Assembly (NCBI GenBank): GCA_005788935.1
Contig: SYAK01000311.1
Coordinates: 1-6,271, forward strand
DNA: 6,271 bases
Direction: 5' to 3'
DNA from: Pseudomonadota bacterium
Lineage (GTDB): Bacteria; Myxococcota; UBA9042; PHBI01
A model generated the notes under the pieces. That model did no database searches. It worked only from the letters and a program-made list of their open reading frames with translations, and was not told the origin of the DNA. Within the stretch, counting starts at the first letter, position 1, and every line of letters starts with the position of its first letter. This document shows, piece by piece, positions 1 through 6,091 of this stretch. The translations under genes and the position numbers were made by a program.

Positions 1-277
1 CGTAGCAGGTGCGCAGCTGGCTCCAGATCACGTCCTCGAGGGCTGGTTCGCCACCGTCGGCCCCGGCTGGCGCGGCGGATGCGGGTGGCGCCTGGCCGAT
101 GACGTCGGCGTGCCGACCGTCGACCCGGACAAGATGCCCCGTCTCGAGCCGCACCGTGAAGTTGCCGCCGAGGACCTGCATCAGCGAGCCGCGCGTGCCC
201 GCTGGGATGGCGAGCGGCGTCCCGTCCGGGATCTGGATCACGTCGATCTCGGTTCCGAATGTCACCAGGTCCTGCAT
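1..277 (-). CDS. sufT: SufT (long form), Fe-S cluster assembly factor, N-terminal 92 codons; cut by the left window edge
   Basis: Reading leftwards from an ATG at 277, the frame is open to the window edge (92 codons plus one base), so the C-terminal half is missing. Residues 1-61 match the N-terminal region of long SufT proteins: IPDGTPLAIPAG at 16-27, then QVLGGNFTV at 34-42 and HLVRVDGRHADVIG at 48-61. An Ala/Pro/Gly linker (about 62-76) leads into LEDVIWSQLRTCY (80-92), which is how the MIP18/DUF59 domain of SufT begins. SufT is a cytosolic maturation factor that helps deliver Fe-S clusters to client enzymes, often encoded with suf genes. The start is supported by a strong purine-rich ribosome-binding site just upstream. 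The gene has its own promoter-like sequence and follows a terminator, so it is probably not in the lhr transcript. The family assignment is from recognised motifs; the conserved DPE and Cys residues of the MIP18 domain lie outside the window and could not be checked. Confidence 0.9.
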   Translation of the reverse strand, partial: MQDLVTFGTEIDVIQIPDGTPLAIPAGTRGSLMQVLGGNFTVRLETGHLVRVDGRHADVIGQAPPASAAPAGADGGEPALEDVIWSQLRTCY

Positions 278-280
278 GCG

Positions 281-289
281 CCTCCTCCC
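281..289 (-). promoter_or_regulatory. Ribosome-binding site of sufT
   Basis: On the minus strand the sequence GGGAGGAGG lies 3 bases before the ATG at 277; its GGGAGG part sits 6 bases before it. It is the strongest Shine-Dalgarno match of the minus-strand genes here and fixes the sufT start. Confidence 0.8.
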
Positions 290-321
290 GGCCGCGGGCG
301 CCAACGCCCCGACCCGGCGCG

Positions 322-349
322 AGTATCGGATCGCCGGGGCCGCTGACAA
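322..349 (-). promoter_or_regulatory. Candidate sigma-70-type promoter for sufT
   Basis: On the minus strand, TTGTCA (344-349) and GATACT (322-327) are separated by 16 bp. They resemble the -35 and -10 hexamers, with one and two mismatches. The predicted transcription start would be near 315, giving a leader of about 38 bases that contains the sufT ribosome-binding site. The site lies just past the likely lhr terminator, as expected for an independent transcription unit. This is a motif match only. Confidence 0.45.
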
Positions 350-353
350 GGTC

Positions 354-375
354 AAAACGGACCGGATGGGTCCGA
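354..375 (-). terminator. Probable rho-independent terminator after lhr
   Basis: CGGACC (358-363) and GGTCCG (369-374) form a perfect 6-bp stem with a 5-base loop. Read on the minus strand, the stem is followed directly by four T residues (354-357). It lies about 21 bases past the lhr stop codon. The stem is short and the T-run brief, so termination may be partial, but position, orientation and composition all fit. Confidence 0.6.
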
Positions 376-395
376 TTCGGCCAGCGCGCCTCGCG

Positions 396-3300
396 TCAGG
401 GGCGCTCGTCCGACGCGGCCCCTGCGCGCGCGCGCCGCTTCAGCGCGAACCGTCGGGCGTGGCGATCGTGCGGCAGCGGGGGCGCCTCGGGCTCCGGTGC
501 GGTCGTCGGGAGGGTGGGGGAGGTCCCGAGCGGCGGCGGTGCGAAGGTGCCGCGGGGCGGCTTCGGGCTCGCTTGCGAGGCTGTCGGTGACGTTCGGGCG
601 GCGGGCCCCGCCACGAGCTGCAGTCCTCGGTGCGAGCTGCGGAAGCCCGCGAGACGCAGCCGCGACTCCCACGGGCCGCCGCGGACCTCGCGTCCATCGA
701 TGGTCAGCACCTCCAGGGGGCCGCGCAGGCGGGCGAGCGCCGACAACGCCTCGAAGGCCGCCACCGCGAGGGCCCCACCGCCCGGCAAACCGGCGTCGAG
801 CGCGTCGGCTTCGCCCCGCACGACGGGGAATGTCGACACTTTGTCAGCCTTTGGAGATACCCACAGAAGTGGTACACCGCGGTAAAGAACAACTGTCGCC
901 CCGGCCTGGCGCCGTGGGCGTGCGGCCCCCTCGACGAGATCTGGCCACGGCAGGGCCGCGCCCCACGGGCAGGCGGGATCGAGGGCGGCGAGGCAGATCG
1001 GACCCTTCGGCCCGTCGGAGCTCGCGCTGGCCACATGGGGCTCGGCGCGAGGCGGGTCCTTCTCGATGCGCAACCGGTCCACGACGCCCGGGCCCGCAAA
1101 CTGGAGACCTGCGAGGCCTTCGATGAAGTGTCCACGTCGCGCCGCCCCGAGCTCCTCGAGGGCCTTCAGCGTCGGGTAAAGCGCCGAGAAGCCGCCAGGC
1201 ACCTCCTCGGCCTCGATGAGGTCGCGCGTCACGAGTCCGTGCCGCTCGAGCAGCGATCGCGCGCGCGCCATGCGGCGGGCTGTCTCGGGGGCCGCCTCGA
1301 AGACGAGGCGCCTGACGAGCGACCAGCGGCCTGCGAGTCTTGGCGGGGCGAGGCTCCCGGCGCTTCGCCAGCTGCCACCCCGAGCGCCCGCAGACCCGGT
1401 CGCTGGCCCGCTCGCGGCGAAGCTGCGGGCGGCGAGGAAGGAGTCGTTCGTGACGAGCCCCGCCCACACGAGATCCCAGACCGCCGCCGCGAGCTCGCCG
1501 CCGCTTGCGCCGACGGCATGCGCGACCCGCGTCATGAGCTCGTCGCCAAAGGCCGTCCCGCGGGCTTCGAGGAAGGCGAGGATGCGTGTGTGGAGCGGGC
1601 CTGAAGTCGCGTCGCCGGGGTCCGGGAGCACATCGGGCAGCAGCGCGTCGAGCGACGTCCTGCGATAGAAGGCGACCCGGCCGTCGGAGGCCCCGAGCGG
1701 GCCGTGACCCACCCAGGCCACGACGCCGCTCGCGAGGAGGCGGTCGAGCGTGTCGGGGCGGTAACCCGGCAGGCGGGCTGGCAGGATGCGGCGCTCCCAC
1801 TCCGACAGCGGCAGGGCGAGCCCCTCGAGCCGCGCCAGCGTCTCGAGGAGACCTTCACCGAGGCTGCCTCCAAGCCCGTGCCAGGCCCCGAGGAAGCGCA
1901 CCCACGCGGCGGGTTCCACAGGGGCCACGGCGTCGCGCAGCCGATGCAGCAGGCGGCGGCGGATCCGGCGCAACAGCTCGGCATCACACCACACCTCGCC
2001 TGCATGGTCTGGGTGGAACGGCCCCTTGACGACCCGTCCGCGCGCGAGGAGTCGCCCAAGGGCTGCGTCCACGACGTCGGTCGGCAACCCGAAGGCCAAG
2101 GCGGCGCGCTCGCTCGGGAACGGCATCACGGCCGCCGCGAAGCGCGCGAGCAAGGTCGTCAGCGCATCGTCGACCGGGAGCAGCAGGCGGGCTGGCAGTC
2201 CGGACGGTGGCATCGCCCCGAGCGCGTCCCGGTAGAGGGCGATGTCCTCGCACGCCACCACCAGTGGCGCCCCGCCGACCCGGAGCTTTGCCACCGCGCG
2301 ATTCGCGAGCAGCGCGTCGATCGGATTGACTGACGATGTGTCAGCTAATTCTCGCTGACCGGCGTGCCATGCGGCCTCGAGCTCTGCCTCCCGCAGACCG
2401 CAGGTCTGGCGCAGCAGGTCCCGGATACCATCCGCGTCGCGTGGGGCGCGCGGGCCGTTCAGCCCGCGCAGCTCGGCCTCGACCTCGGCGAGGACCTCAC
2501 GATCAAAGAGCGCGCGCTCGCCCGCGTCGCCGAGCAGCTCGCGCAAGAGCCCCCGGTCGAGCGTCAGCGCCTGGGCCCGCCGCTCGGCTGCGGGCTGGTC
2601 GCCCGCGTACATGTAGGCCTGCGCGAAGGCGAAGACCAGTCCGCGTGACATCGGGGACGCTTCGGCCGTCTCGACATGATGCAGCCGCACGCGGCGCGAG
2701 ACCACCTCGCCGAGGAGCTCGCGCAGCGCGGGCAGATCGAAGACGTCCTGCAGGGCGGTCCGATAGGTCTCGAGCAGGATCGGGAAGCGCGCGTGCCCCC
2801 GCACCGCCGCGAGCAGGTGCTGCGCCCGCAGGCGCTGCTGCCAGAGGGGGGCGCGCTTGTCGGGACTTTGGCGGGGGAGGAGGAGGCTACGCGCCGCGTT
2901 CTCGCGGAAGAGGCTCGCGAAGAGCGGCGTCTGCCCGAGGCGCGCGATGACGAGCTCCTCGACCTCCTCGGGGGCAATCGCGAGCAGCGCGAGGTCGCAC
3001 GCTTCAGCGGCGCCCGCGAGGCGGAAGGAGAACCCGTCGTCGTCCCAGATGGCCTCGGCCTCGACGCCGCTCCTCGCCGCGAGCAGCTCCTCGATGGCGA
3101 GGGCCCATGGCGCATGCACCCGCGCGCCAAAGGGCGACAGCACGCAGACCCGGAGGTCGCCGAGCGCGTCCCGGAAGCGTTCGACCACGATCGTCCGGTC
3201 GCCCGGGACCGCGTCCGTCGCCTCGCGTTGGCCCGCGACCAGATCGACCAGGTTCCGCGCCCCGTGATCATCGACCGGATACTCGCGCTGCAGCCAGTCT

Positions 3301-5312
3301 GGGGGCGCGTCTCCGACCCGTGGGTGGGTCTCGGCGAGGCGGCGGTAGAAGGCCCCGAGCGCGCGTCCGGTCTCGAGCGGCCGCCCAGGGCCCTCGCCGC
3401 GCCAGAAGGGCAACTTGCCGGGCTCGCCCGGGGCTGGCACCACGAGCACACGATCGCGTGTAATTTCAGTAATGCGCCACGTGGATGCGCCGAGGATGAA
3501 GGTCTGCCCGACACGGGCCTCATGCACCATCTCCTCGTCGAGCTCGCTGACCCGCACCGGCTTTCCACCCTCGGTGGCTGCGAGGAAGACGCCGAAGAGC
3601 CCGCGATCCGTAATGGTTCCGCCGTTGGTCACGGCGAGCAGATGCGCGCCCTTCCGCGCCGTCAGCGTGTCGGTCTGGTGGTCGCGGCTGATGCGCGGCC
3701 TGAGATCCGCGAGCTCGCTCGACGGGAAGACGCCCGCGAGCATGTCGAGGGTCGCCTCGAGCAGGTCGCGCGAGAGATCGCGAAAAGTCATCGTGCGCCG
3801 CAGGACACGCGCGAGCTCGGCCGTCGTCCACGGCTCCATCGCGACCATCGCGACGATGTGCTGGGCGAGCACGTCGAGCGGATTCTTCGGCACCCGGATG
3901 GCCTCGATGCGCCCCTCCTGCATCGCGCGCGCCGTCACGGCGGCGGCGGCCAGATCCATCCGGTGTTTCGGGAAGATGCGTCCGATCGAGAGCCCGCCGA
4001 CGTGGTGTCCGGCCCGCCCGACGCGCTGCAGGCCGCGCGCCACGGAGTCCGGGGCCGCCACCTGGATCACGAGATCGATGGCGCCCATGTCGATCCCGAG
4101 CTCGAGCGAGCTCGTCGCCACGAGCCCCCGGAGGAGGCCGCCCTTCAGCTGCGCCTCGATCTCCGTCCGCTGCGCGTGCGCGATGGACCCGTGGTGGGCG
4201 CGCACGAGCGGCCTGTCCTCGGTGGCGGCACCGCGGGCGACGAGCAGCTCCTGGAGGCGCTGGGCGAGGCGCTCGGCGAGTCCGCGGGCGTTGACGAAGA
4301 CGAGCGTGGCCTGGTGCCCGAGGATCAGGTCGACGATCCGCGGCTCGATCCACGGCCACAGCCCCTGGCGGGTGGCCTCTCCCGGGTCCCGCTCGCTCGC
4401 CGCGAGCAACGACCCCGACGCGAGCCCGGCTCCCCCGCCCTGGGTCGCCCCGTCGGGTGGGGGCCCGTCGAGGCCGGGCTGCGTCATGTCGCGGACCGGT
4501 ACCTCGATCGTCAGCGTGAGTCGCGGCGGTGCGTGCGTGTCGACCACCGTGACCAGGGTCTCCCCGCCCAGAAATGACGCGACCGCGTCGACGGGTGCCA
4601 CCGTCGCCGAGAGCCCGATTCGCTGCACGCGCGCGACCGCAGCGGCCTGCCCGGGCGCGTCGGATGTGTCAGAGGCCCGCTCGACGAGGTGGTCGAGGCG
4701 CGCCACCGACAGCATCAGGTGGGCGCCGCGTCGTGTCGGCGCGAGCGCGTGCACCTCGTCGACGATGAGCGTCCGCACGGTCGCGAGGCGCGCGCGCAAC
4801 GACGAGGTCAGCAGCAGATAGAGCGACTCCGGCGTCGTCACGAGGATATCGCCCGGGTCCGCAAGCTGGCGTCGCCGCACGTCGGCCGGGGTGTCGCCAG
4901 TCCGGACGTCGACGCGCGGCGGTGTGAAGGGACGGCCGAGCTGCGCGGCCGTCAGGGCGATGCCGCGGAGGGGTGCGTGAAGGTTCCGCTCGACGTCGTG
5001 GACGAGGGCCTTCAGCGGCGACACGTAGATGGCCGACCAGCCACGCGGCGCCTCGGTGAGCGCTGGCGCGGCGCGGCGCGTCCGCCCCTTGGCTGCCGGG
5101 ACCGCGTCGGTGGCGGTCCGGGCGCCGATTCGGTCGATCGCCACGAGGAACGCCGCGAGCGTCTTCCCAGACCCGGTCGGGGCGATGAGCAACGCGTCGT
5201 CGCCACGCGCGATCGCCTCCCAACCGAGTCGCTGCACCTCGGTCGGGCCATCGAAGGCGCGGGCGAACCAGGCTGCGGTCGCTGGCCCGAAGACGGGGGG
5301 CAGGGCTGTCAC
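396..5312 (-). CDS. lhr: Full-length Lhr-family ATP-dependent helicase (large helicase-related protein), 1638 residues
   Basis: An uninterrupted 1638-residue superfamily 2 helicase of the full-length Lhr type (the E. coli protein is about 1540). Lhr proteins are 3'-5' translocases on single-stranded DNA that unwind DNA and RNA:DNA duplexes and are tied to DNA repair. RecA-like domain 1 has a Q-motif-like PTEVQRLGWEAI (23-34), Walker A APTGSGKT (44-51), SPLKAL (98-103), TTPE (159-162), the DEVH box (185-188) and SAT (235-237). RecA-like domain 2 has HHGS (373-376), ATSSLELGIDMG (399-410) and QRVGRAGH (429-436). Then come the winged-helix/DEAD-associated region (about 475-900) and the long C-terminal part seen only in full-length Lhr, including FIEGLAGLQFAGPG (1396-1409) and DPACPWGAALPWP (1445-1457). 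GTG at 5312 is the only usable start: an in-frame TGA lies at 5343-5345 with no other start codon between, and the N-terminus aligns with Lhr proteins. No clear Shine-Dalgarno is seen. Low-complexity inserts are at about 62-90, 276-316 and 1296-1325, and a Pro-rich then basic tail follows 1570. Confidence 0.95.
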   Translation of the reverse strand: MTALPPVFGPATAAWFARAFDGPTEVQRLGWEAIARGDDALLIAPTGSGKTLAAFLVAIDRIGARTATDAVPAAKGRTRRAAPALTEAPRGWSAIYVSPLKALVHDVERNLHAPLRGIALTAAQLGRPFTPPRVDVRTGDTPADVRRRQLADPGDILVTTPESLYLLLTSSLRARLATVRTLIVDEVHALAPTRRGAHLMLSVARLDHLVERASDTSDAPGQAAAVARVQRIGLSATVAPVDAVASFLGGETLVTVVDTHAPPRLTLTIEVPVRDMTQPGLDGPPPDGATQGGGAGLASGSLLAASERDPGEATRQGLWPWIEPRIVDLILGHQATLVFVNARGLAERLAQRLQELLVARGAATEDRPLVRAHHGSIAHAQRTEIEAQLKGGLLRGLVATSSLELGIDMGAIDLVIQVAAPDSVARGLQRVGRAGHHVGGLSIGRIFPKHRMDLAAAAVTARAMQEGRIEAIRVPKNPLDVLAQHIVAMVAMEPWTTAELARVLRRTMTFRDLSRDLLEATLDMLAGVFPSSELADLRPRISRDHQTDTLTARKGAHLLAVTNGGTITDRGLFGVFLAATEGGKPVRVSELDEEMVHEARVGQTFILGASTWRITEITRDRVLVVPAPGEPGKLPFWRGEGPGRPLETGRALGAFYRRLAETHPRVGDAPPDWLQREYPVDDHGARNLVDLVAGQREATDAVPGDRTIVVERFRDALGDLRVCVLSPFGARVHAPWALAIEELLAARSGVEAEAIWDDDGFSFRLAGAAEACDLALLAIAPEEVEELVIARLGQTPLFASLFRENAARSLLLPRQSPDKRAPLWQQRLRAQHLLAAVRGHARFPILLETYRTALQDVFDLPALRELLGEVVSRRVRLHHVETAEASPMSRGLVFAFAQAYMYAGDQPAAERRAQALTLDRGLLRELLGDAGERALFDREVLAEVEAELRGLNGPRAPRDADGIRDLLRQTCGLREAELEAAWHAGQRELADTSSVNPIDALLANRAVAKLRVGGAPLVVACEDIALYRDALGAMPPSGLPARLLLPVDDALTTLLARFAAAVMPFPSERAALAFGLPTDVVDAALGRLLARGRVVKGPFHPDHAGEVWCDAELLRRIRRRLLHRLRDAVAPVEPAAWVRFLGAWHGLGGSLGEGLLETLARLEGLALPLSEWERRILPARLPGYRPDTLDRLLASGVVAWVGHGPLGASDGRVAFYRRTSLDALLPDVLPDPGDATSGPLHTRILAFLEARGTAFGDELMTRVAHAVGASGGELAAAVWDLVWAGLVTNDSFLAARSFAASGPATGSAGARGGSWRSAGSLAPPRLAGRWSLVRRLVFEAAPETARRMARARSLLERHGLVTRDLIEAEEVPGGFSALYPTLKALEELGAARRGHFIEGLAGLQFAGPGVVDRLRIEKDPPRAEPHVASASSDGPKGPICLAALDPACPWGAALPWPDLVEGAARPRRQAGATVVLYRGVPLLWVSPKADKVSTFPVVRGEADALDAGLPGGGALAVAAFEALSALARLRGPLEVLTIDGREVRGGPWESRLRLAGFRSSHRGLQLVAGPAARTSPTASQASPKPPRGTFAPPPLGTSPTLPTTAPEPEAPPLPHDRHARRFALKRRARAGAASDERP

Positions 5313-5350
5313 CGTGTCAAAGTGAACACCGCGCGCGCCCGGTCACGGGG

Positions 5351-5368
5351 GTGTGTCAAATGACACAC
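5351..5368. repeat. Perfect inverted repeat (operator-like) upstream of lhr
   Basis: GTGTGTCA (5351-5358) and TGACACAC (5361-5368) form a perfect 8-bp inverted repeat around a 2-base AA centre. It sits about 40 bp before the lhr start and 12 bp after the terB-like stop. A related half-site, GTGTCAAA, recurs at 5314-5321, next to the lhr start codon, matching 5353-5360. Its symmetry and size suit a dimeric regulator. With no T-run on either side it is unlikely to be a terminator. The minus-strand TTGACA at 5354-5359 resembles a -35 box, but no AT-rich -10 follows at the right distance. No known regulator's motif is recognised. Confidence 0.55.
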
Positions 5369-5380
5369 CTGCGCGCAGGT
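5367..5380. repeat. 14-bp perfect palindrome abutting the inverted repeat
   Basis: ACCTGCGCGCAGGT is perfectly self-complementary. It overlaps the preceding inverted repeat by two bases and ends on the first base of the terB-like stop codon. It may form a hairpin at the 3' end of that message or be a second protein-binding site. GC-rich DNA makes such palindromes less surprising, so function is uncertain. Confidence 0.4.
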
Positions 5381-5811
5381 CAGCGACGCACCTCGATCTG
5401 AAGCGACTCGGGGTCAAGCCCGAGCCCTTCCGCGACCTTTCGCAGGTAGACCTCTTCGGCGGGGTGGAGCCCGGTCTTGGCGCCGATGACCCGCGCCACG
5501 AGCTGCAGGATGGCGATGCGCTCGTCGTCGGTCTGGACCGTGATCTCGCGGCAGGCCACTCCGATGTCGAAGGTCGCCGGGTCGAAGCGTGCGATGCGCT
5601 TCGAGATGAGGTGCGGCATCGCGTCCACCGCCACGAATTCCTTGAGCTGCTCTGCGATCGCGACGATCTCGACCGGCTCCTTGTGACCGTCCGCGAACGC
5701 GGCCCCGAGCATCAGCTCTGCGAGCGCGGCCACCTCGCGGGCACGCGCCTCGTCCGTCACGCGGACGCGCTGGTGCGGGCGGTCGTGCGGGCGGATGATG
5801 CGTCGTTCCAT
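5380..5811 (-). CDS. TerB-like (tellurite-resistance TerB/DjlA-type helical domain) protein, 143 residues
   Basis: This 143-residue, mostly alpha-helical soluble protein has no signal peptide or membrane segment. It fits the TerB-like fold, which carries two related helical repeats with acidic metal-binding-type loops. The first is at 31-60 (AELMLGAAFADGHKEPVEIV, then AIAEQLKEF); the second at about 100-136 (VARVIGAKTGLHPAEEVYL, then RKVAEGLGLDPE). The second loop has Lys-Thr where an Asp is common, so metal binding there may be lost. TerB-like domains occur in tellurite/stress-response proteins and as accessory domains; the exact role here is unknown and no other ter genes are visible. The start is ATG at 5811 without a good Shine-Dalgarno; an in-frame GTG at 5760 would remove the basic, His-rich first 17 residues. 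The gene is 67 bp upstream of lhr on the same strand and may share its transcript. Family call is by recognised pattern, not by search. Confidence 0.72.
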   Translation of the reverse strand: MERRIIRPHDRPHQRVRVTDEARAREVAALAELMLGAAFADGHKEPVEIVAIAEQLKEFVAVDAMPHLISKRIARFDPATFDIGVACREITVQTDDERIAILQLVARVIGAKTGLHPAEEVYLRKVAEGLGLDPESLQIEVRR

Positions 5812-5829
5812 GGGGCGTCGTCATGCCCG

Positions 5830-5890
5830 GGTGGTGTCTGCCAGAAATTGGCCGCGGCACCCGGTCCTCGTGCCGTGGGAGGCTACCACC
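5830..5890 (-). other. Foldable putative leader of the terB-like gene (nested inverted repeats)
   Basis: GGTGGT (5830-5835) pairs with ACCACC (5885-5890). Inside it, CGGCAC (5855-5860) pairs with GTGCCG (5870-5875) around a 9-base loop. If transcription starts near 5901, both helices lie in the 5' leader of the terB-like mRNA, about 19 bases or more before its ATG. No riboswitch class is recognised, and GC-rich sequence folds easily by chance. Confidence 0.3.
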
Positions 5891-5910
5891 GGTTGCGTCC
5901 GCGCGAAAGT

Positions 5911-5960
5911 ATGCCGCCGAACATGCCCGAACAGGCCCGAACGGGCCCGCACAGGCGAGC
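5911..5960. repeat. Degenerate 10-bp tandem repeat, about five units
   Basis: Cut at 10-base steps from 5911, the units read ATGCCGCCGA, ACATGCCCGA, ACAGGCCCGA, ACGGGCCCGC and ACAGGCGAGC, with consensus near ACAGGCCCGA. The three central units differ from this by zero to three bases. The period is about one helical turn, so every copy would face the same side of the DNA. It lies between the two divergent genes, just upstream of the minus-strand -10-like hexamer. Confidence 0.55.
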
Positions 5961-6008
5961 CCGAGCGCCCGCAACCCGATCCGGGCAACCCGCTGTCGTC
6001 AGGCCCCG

Positions 6009-6022
6009 CGCCGACTTCGGCG
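6009..6022. repeat. Short inverted repeat abutting the lipoprotein -35 box
   Basis: CGCCGA (6009-6014) and TCGGCG (6017-6022) are perfect inverted copies around a CT centre, ending one base before TTGACA. The position would suit an operator, but a 6-bp arm in GC-rich DNA is weak evidence. Confidence 0.3.
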
Positions 6023-6050
6023 TTGACAGGGACCGCGTCGCCTCGGCAAT
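6023..6050 (+). promoter_or_regulatory. Candidate sigma-70-type promoter for the lipoprotein gene
   Basis: A perfect -35 hexamer TTGACA (6023-6028) is followed after 16 bp by GGCAAT (6045-6050), a weak -10 match with three of six consensus bases. Transcription would start near 6057, giving a leader of about 35 bases that includes the ribosome-binding site. The -35 match and location are good; the -10 is poor. Confidence 0.5.
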
Positions 6051-6077
6051 CTCCCGCCCCCTTCTACCGCTCACGCC

Positions 6078-6082
6078 GGAGG
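6078..6082 (+). promoter_or_regulatory. Ribosome-binding site of the lipoprotein gene
   Basis: GGAGG lies 9 bases before the ATG at 6092, and supports this start for a gene whose end is outside the window. Confidence 0.75.
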
Positions 6083-6091
6083 TCTCCGCAC

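Larger units (their letters stand above)
5812..6091. other. Divergent intergenic region between the terB-like gene and the lipoprotein gene
   Basis: This 280-bp spacer separates outward-facing genes, so it should hold promoters for both. Toward the minus-strand gene there is a CATACT -10-like hexamer (5908-5913) with no convincing -35 box, and a foldable potential leader (5830-5890). The middle holds a 10-bp-period degenerate repeat. Toward the plus-strand gene there is a TTGACA box. No convincing coding sequence or structured RNA family is recognised. Confidence 0.6.

Noticed and set aside
9..590. A 193-codon plus-strand ORF at the left edge
   Set aside because: It is antisense to sufT and the lhr end, and its product is low-complexity; the minus-strand sufT reading has family motifs and a ribosome-binding site.
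840..895. A less GC-rich stretch that could be an insertion or regulatory site
   Set aside because: It is in frame within lhr, encoding a plausible hydrophobic beta segment (around residues 1473-1495), with no break in the family pattern.
2332..2344. TGAC...GTCA dyad resembling the half-sites before lhr
   Set aside because: It lies inside conserved lhr coding sequence (around residues 990-994) and has only 4-bp arms, so chance is likely.
2676..4577. A 633-codon plus-strand ORF antisense to lhr
   Set aside because: It lies wholly within the lhr frame, whose helicase motifs are unambiguous; such long antisense frames are expected in very GC-rich genes. Its translation is compositionally odd (His/Arg/Glu/Asp-rich) with no recognisable domain.
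3415..4821. A 468-codon plus-strand ORF, also antisense to lhr
   Set aside because: Ser/Arg/Ala-rich shadow translation overlapping both lhr and another shadow frame, with no domain pattern.
5314..5380. LexA/SOS box before lhr
   Set aside because: The GTGTCA/TGACAC symmetry does not match the common LexA operators (CTGT-N8-ACAG, GAAC-N4-GTTC, GTTC-N7-GTTC).
5414..5974. A 186-codon minus-strand ORF overlapping the terB-like gene in another frame
   Set aside because: Its translation is Arg/Pro/Gly-rich without a fold pattern, while the overlapping 143-residue frame shows a coherent two-repeat helical protein.
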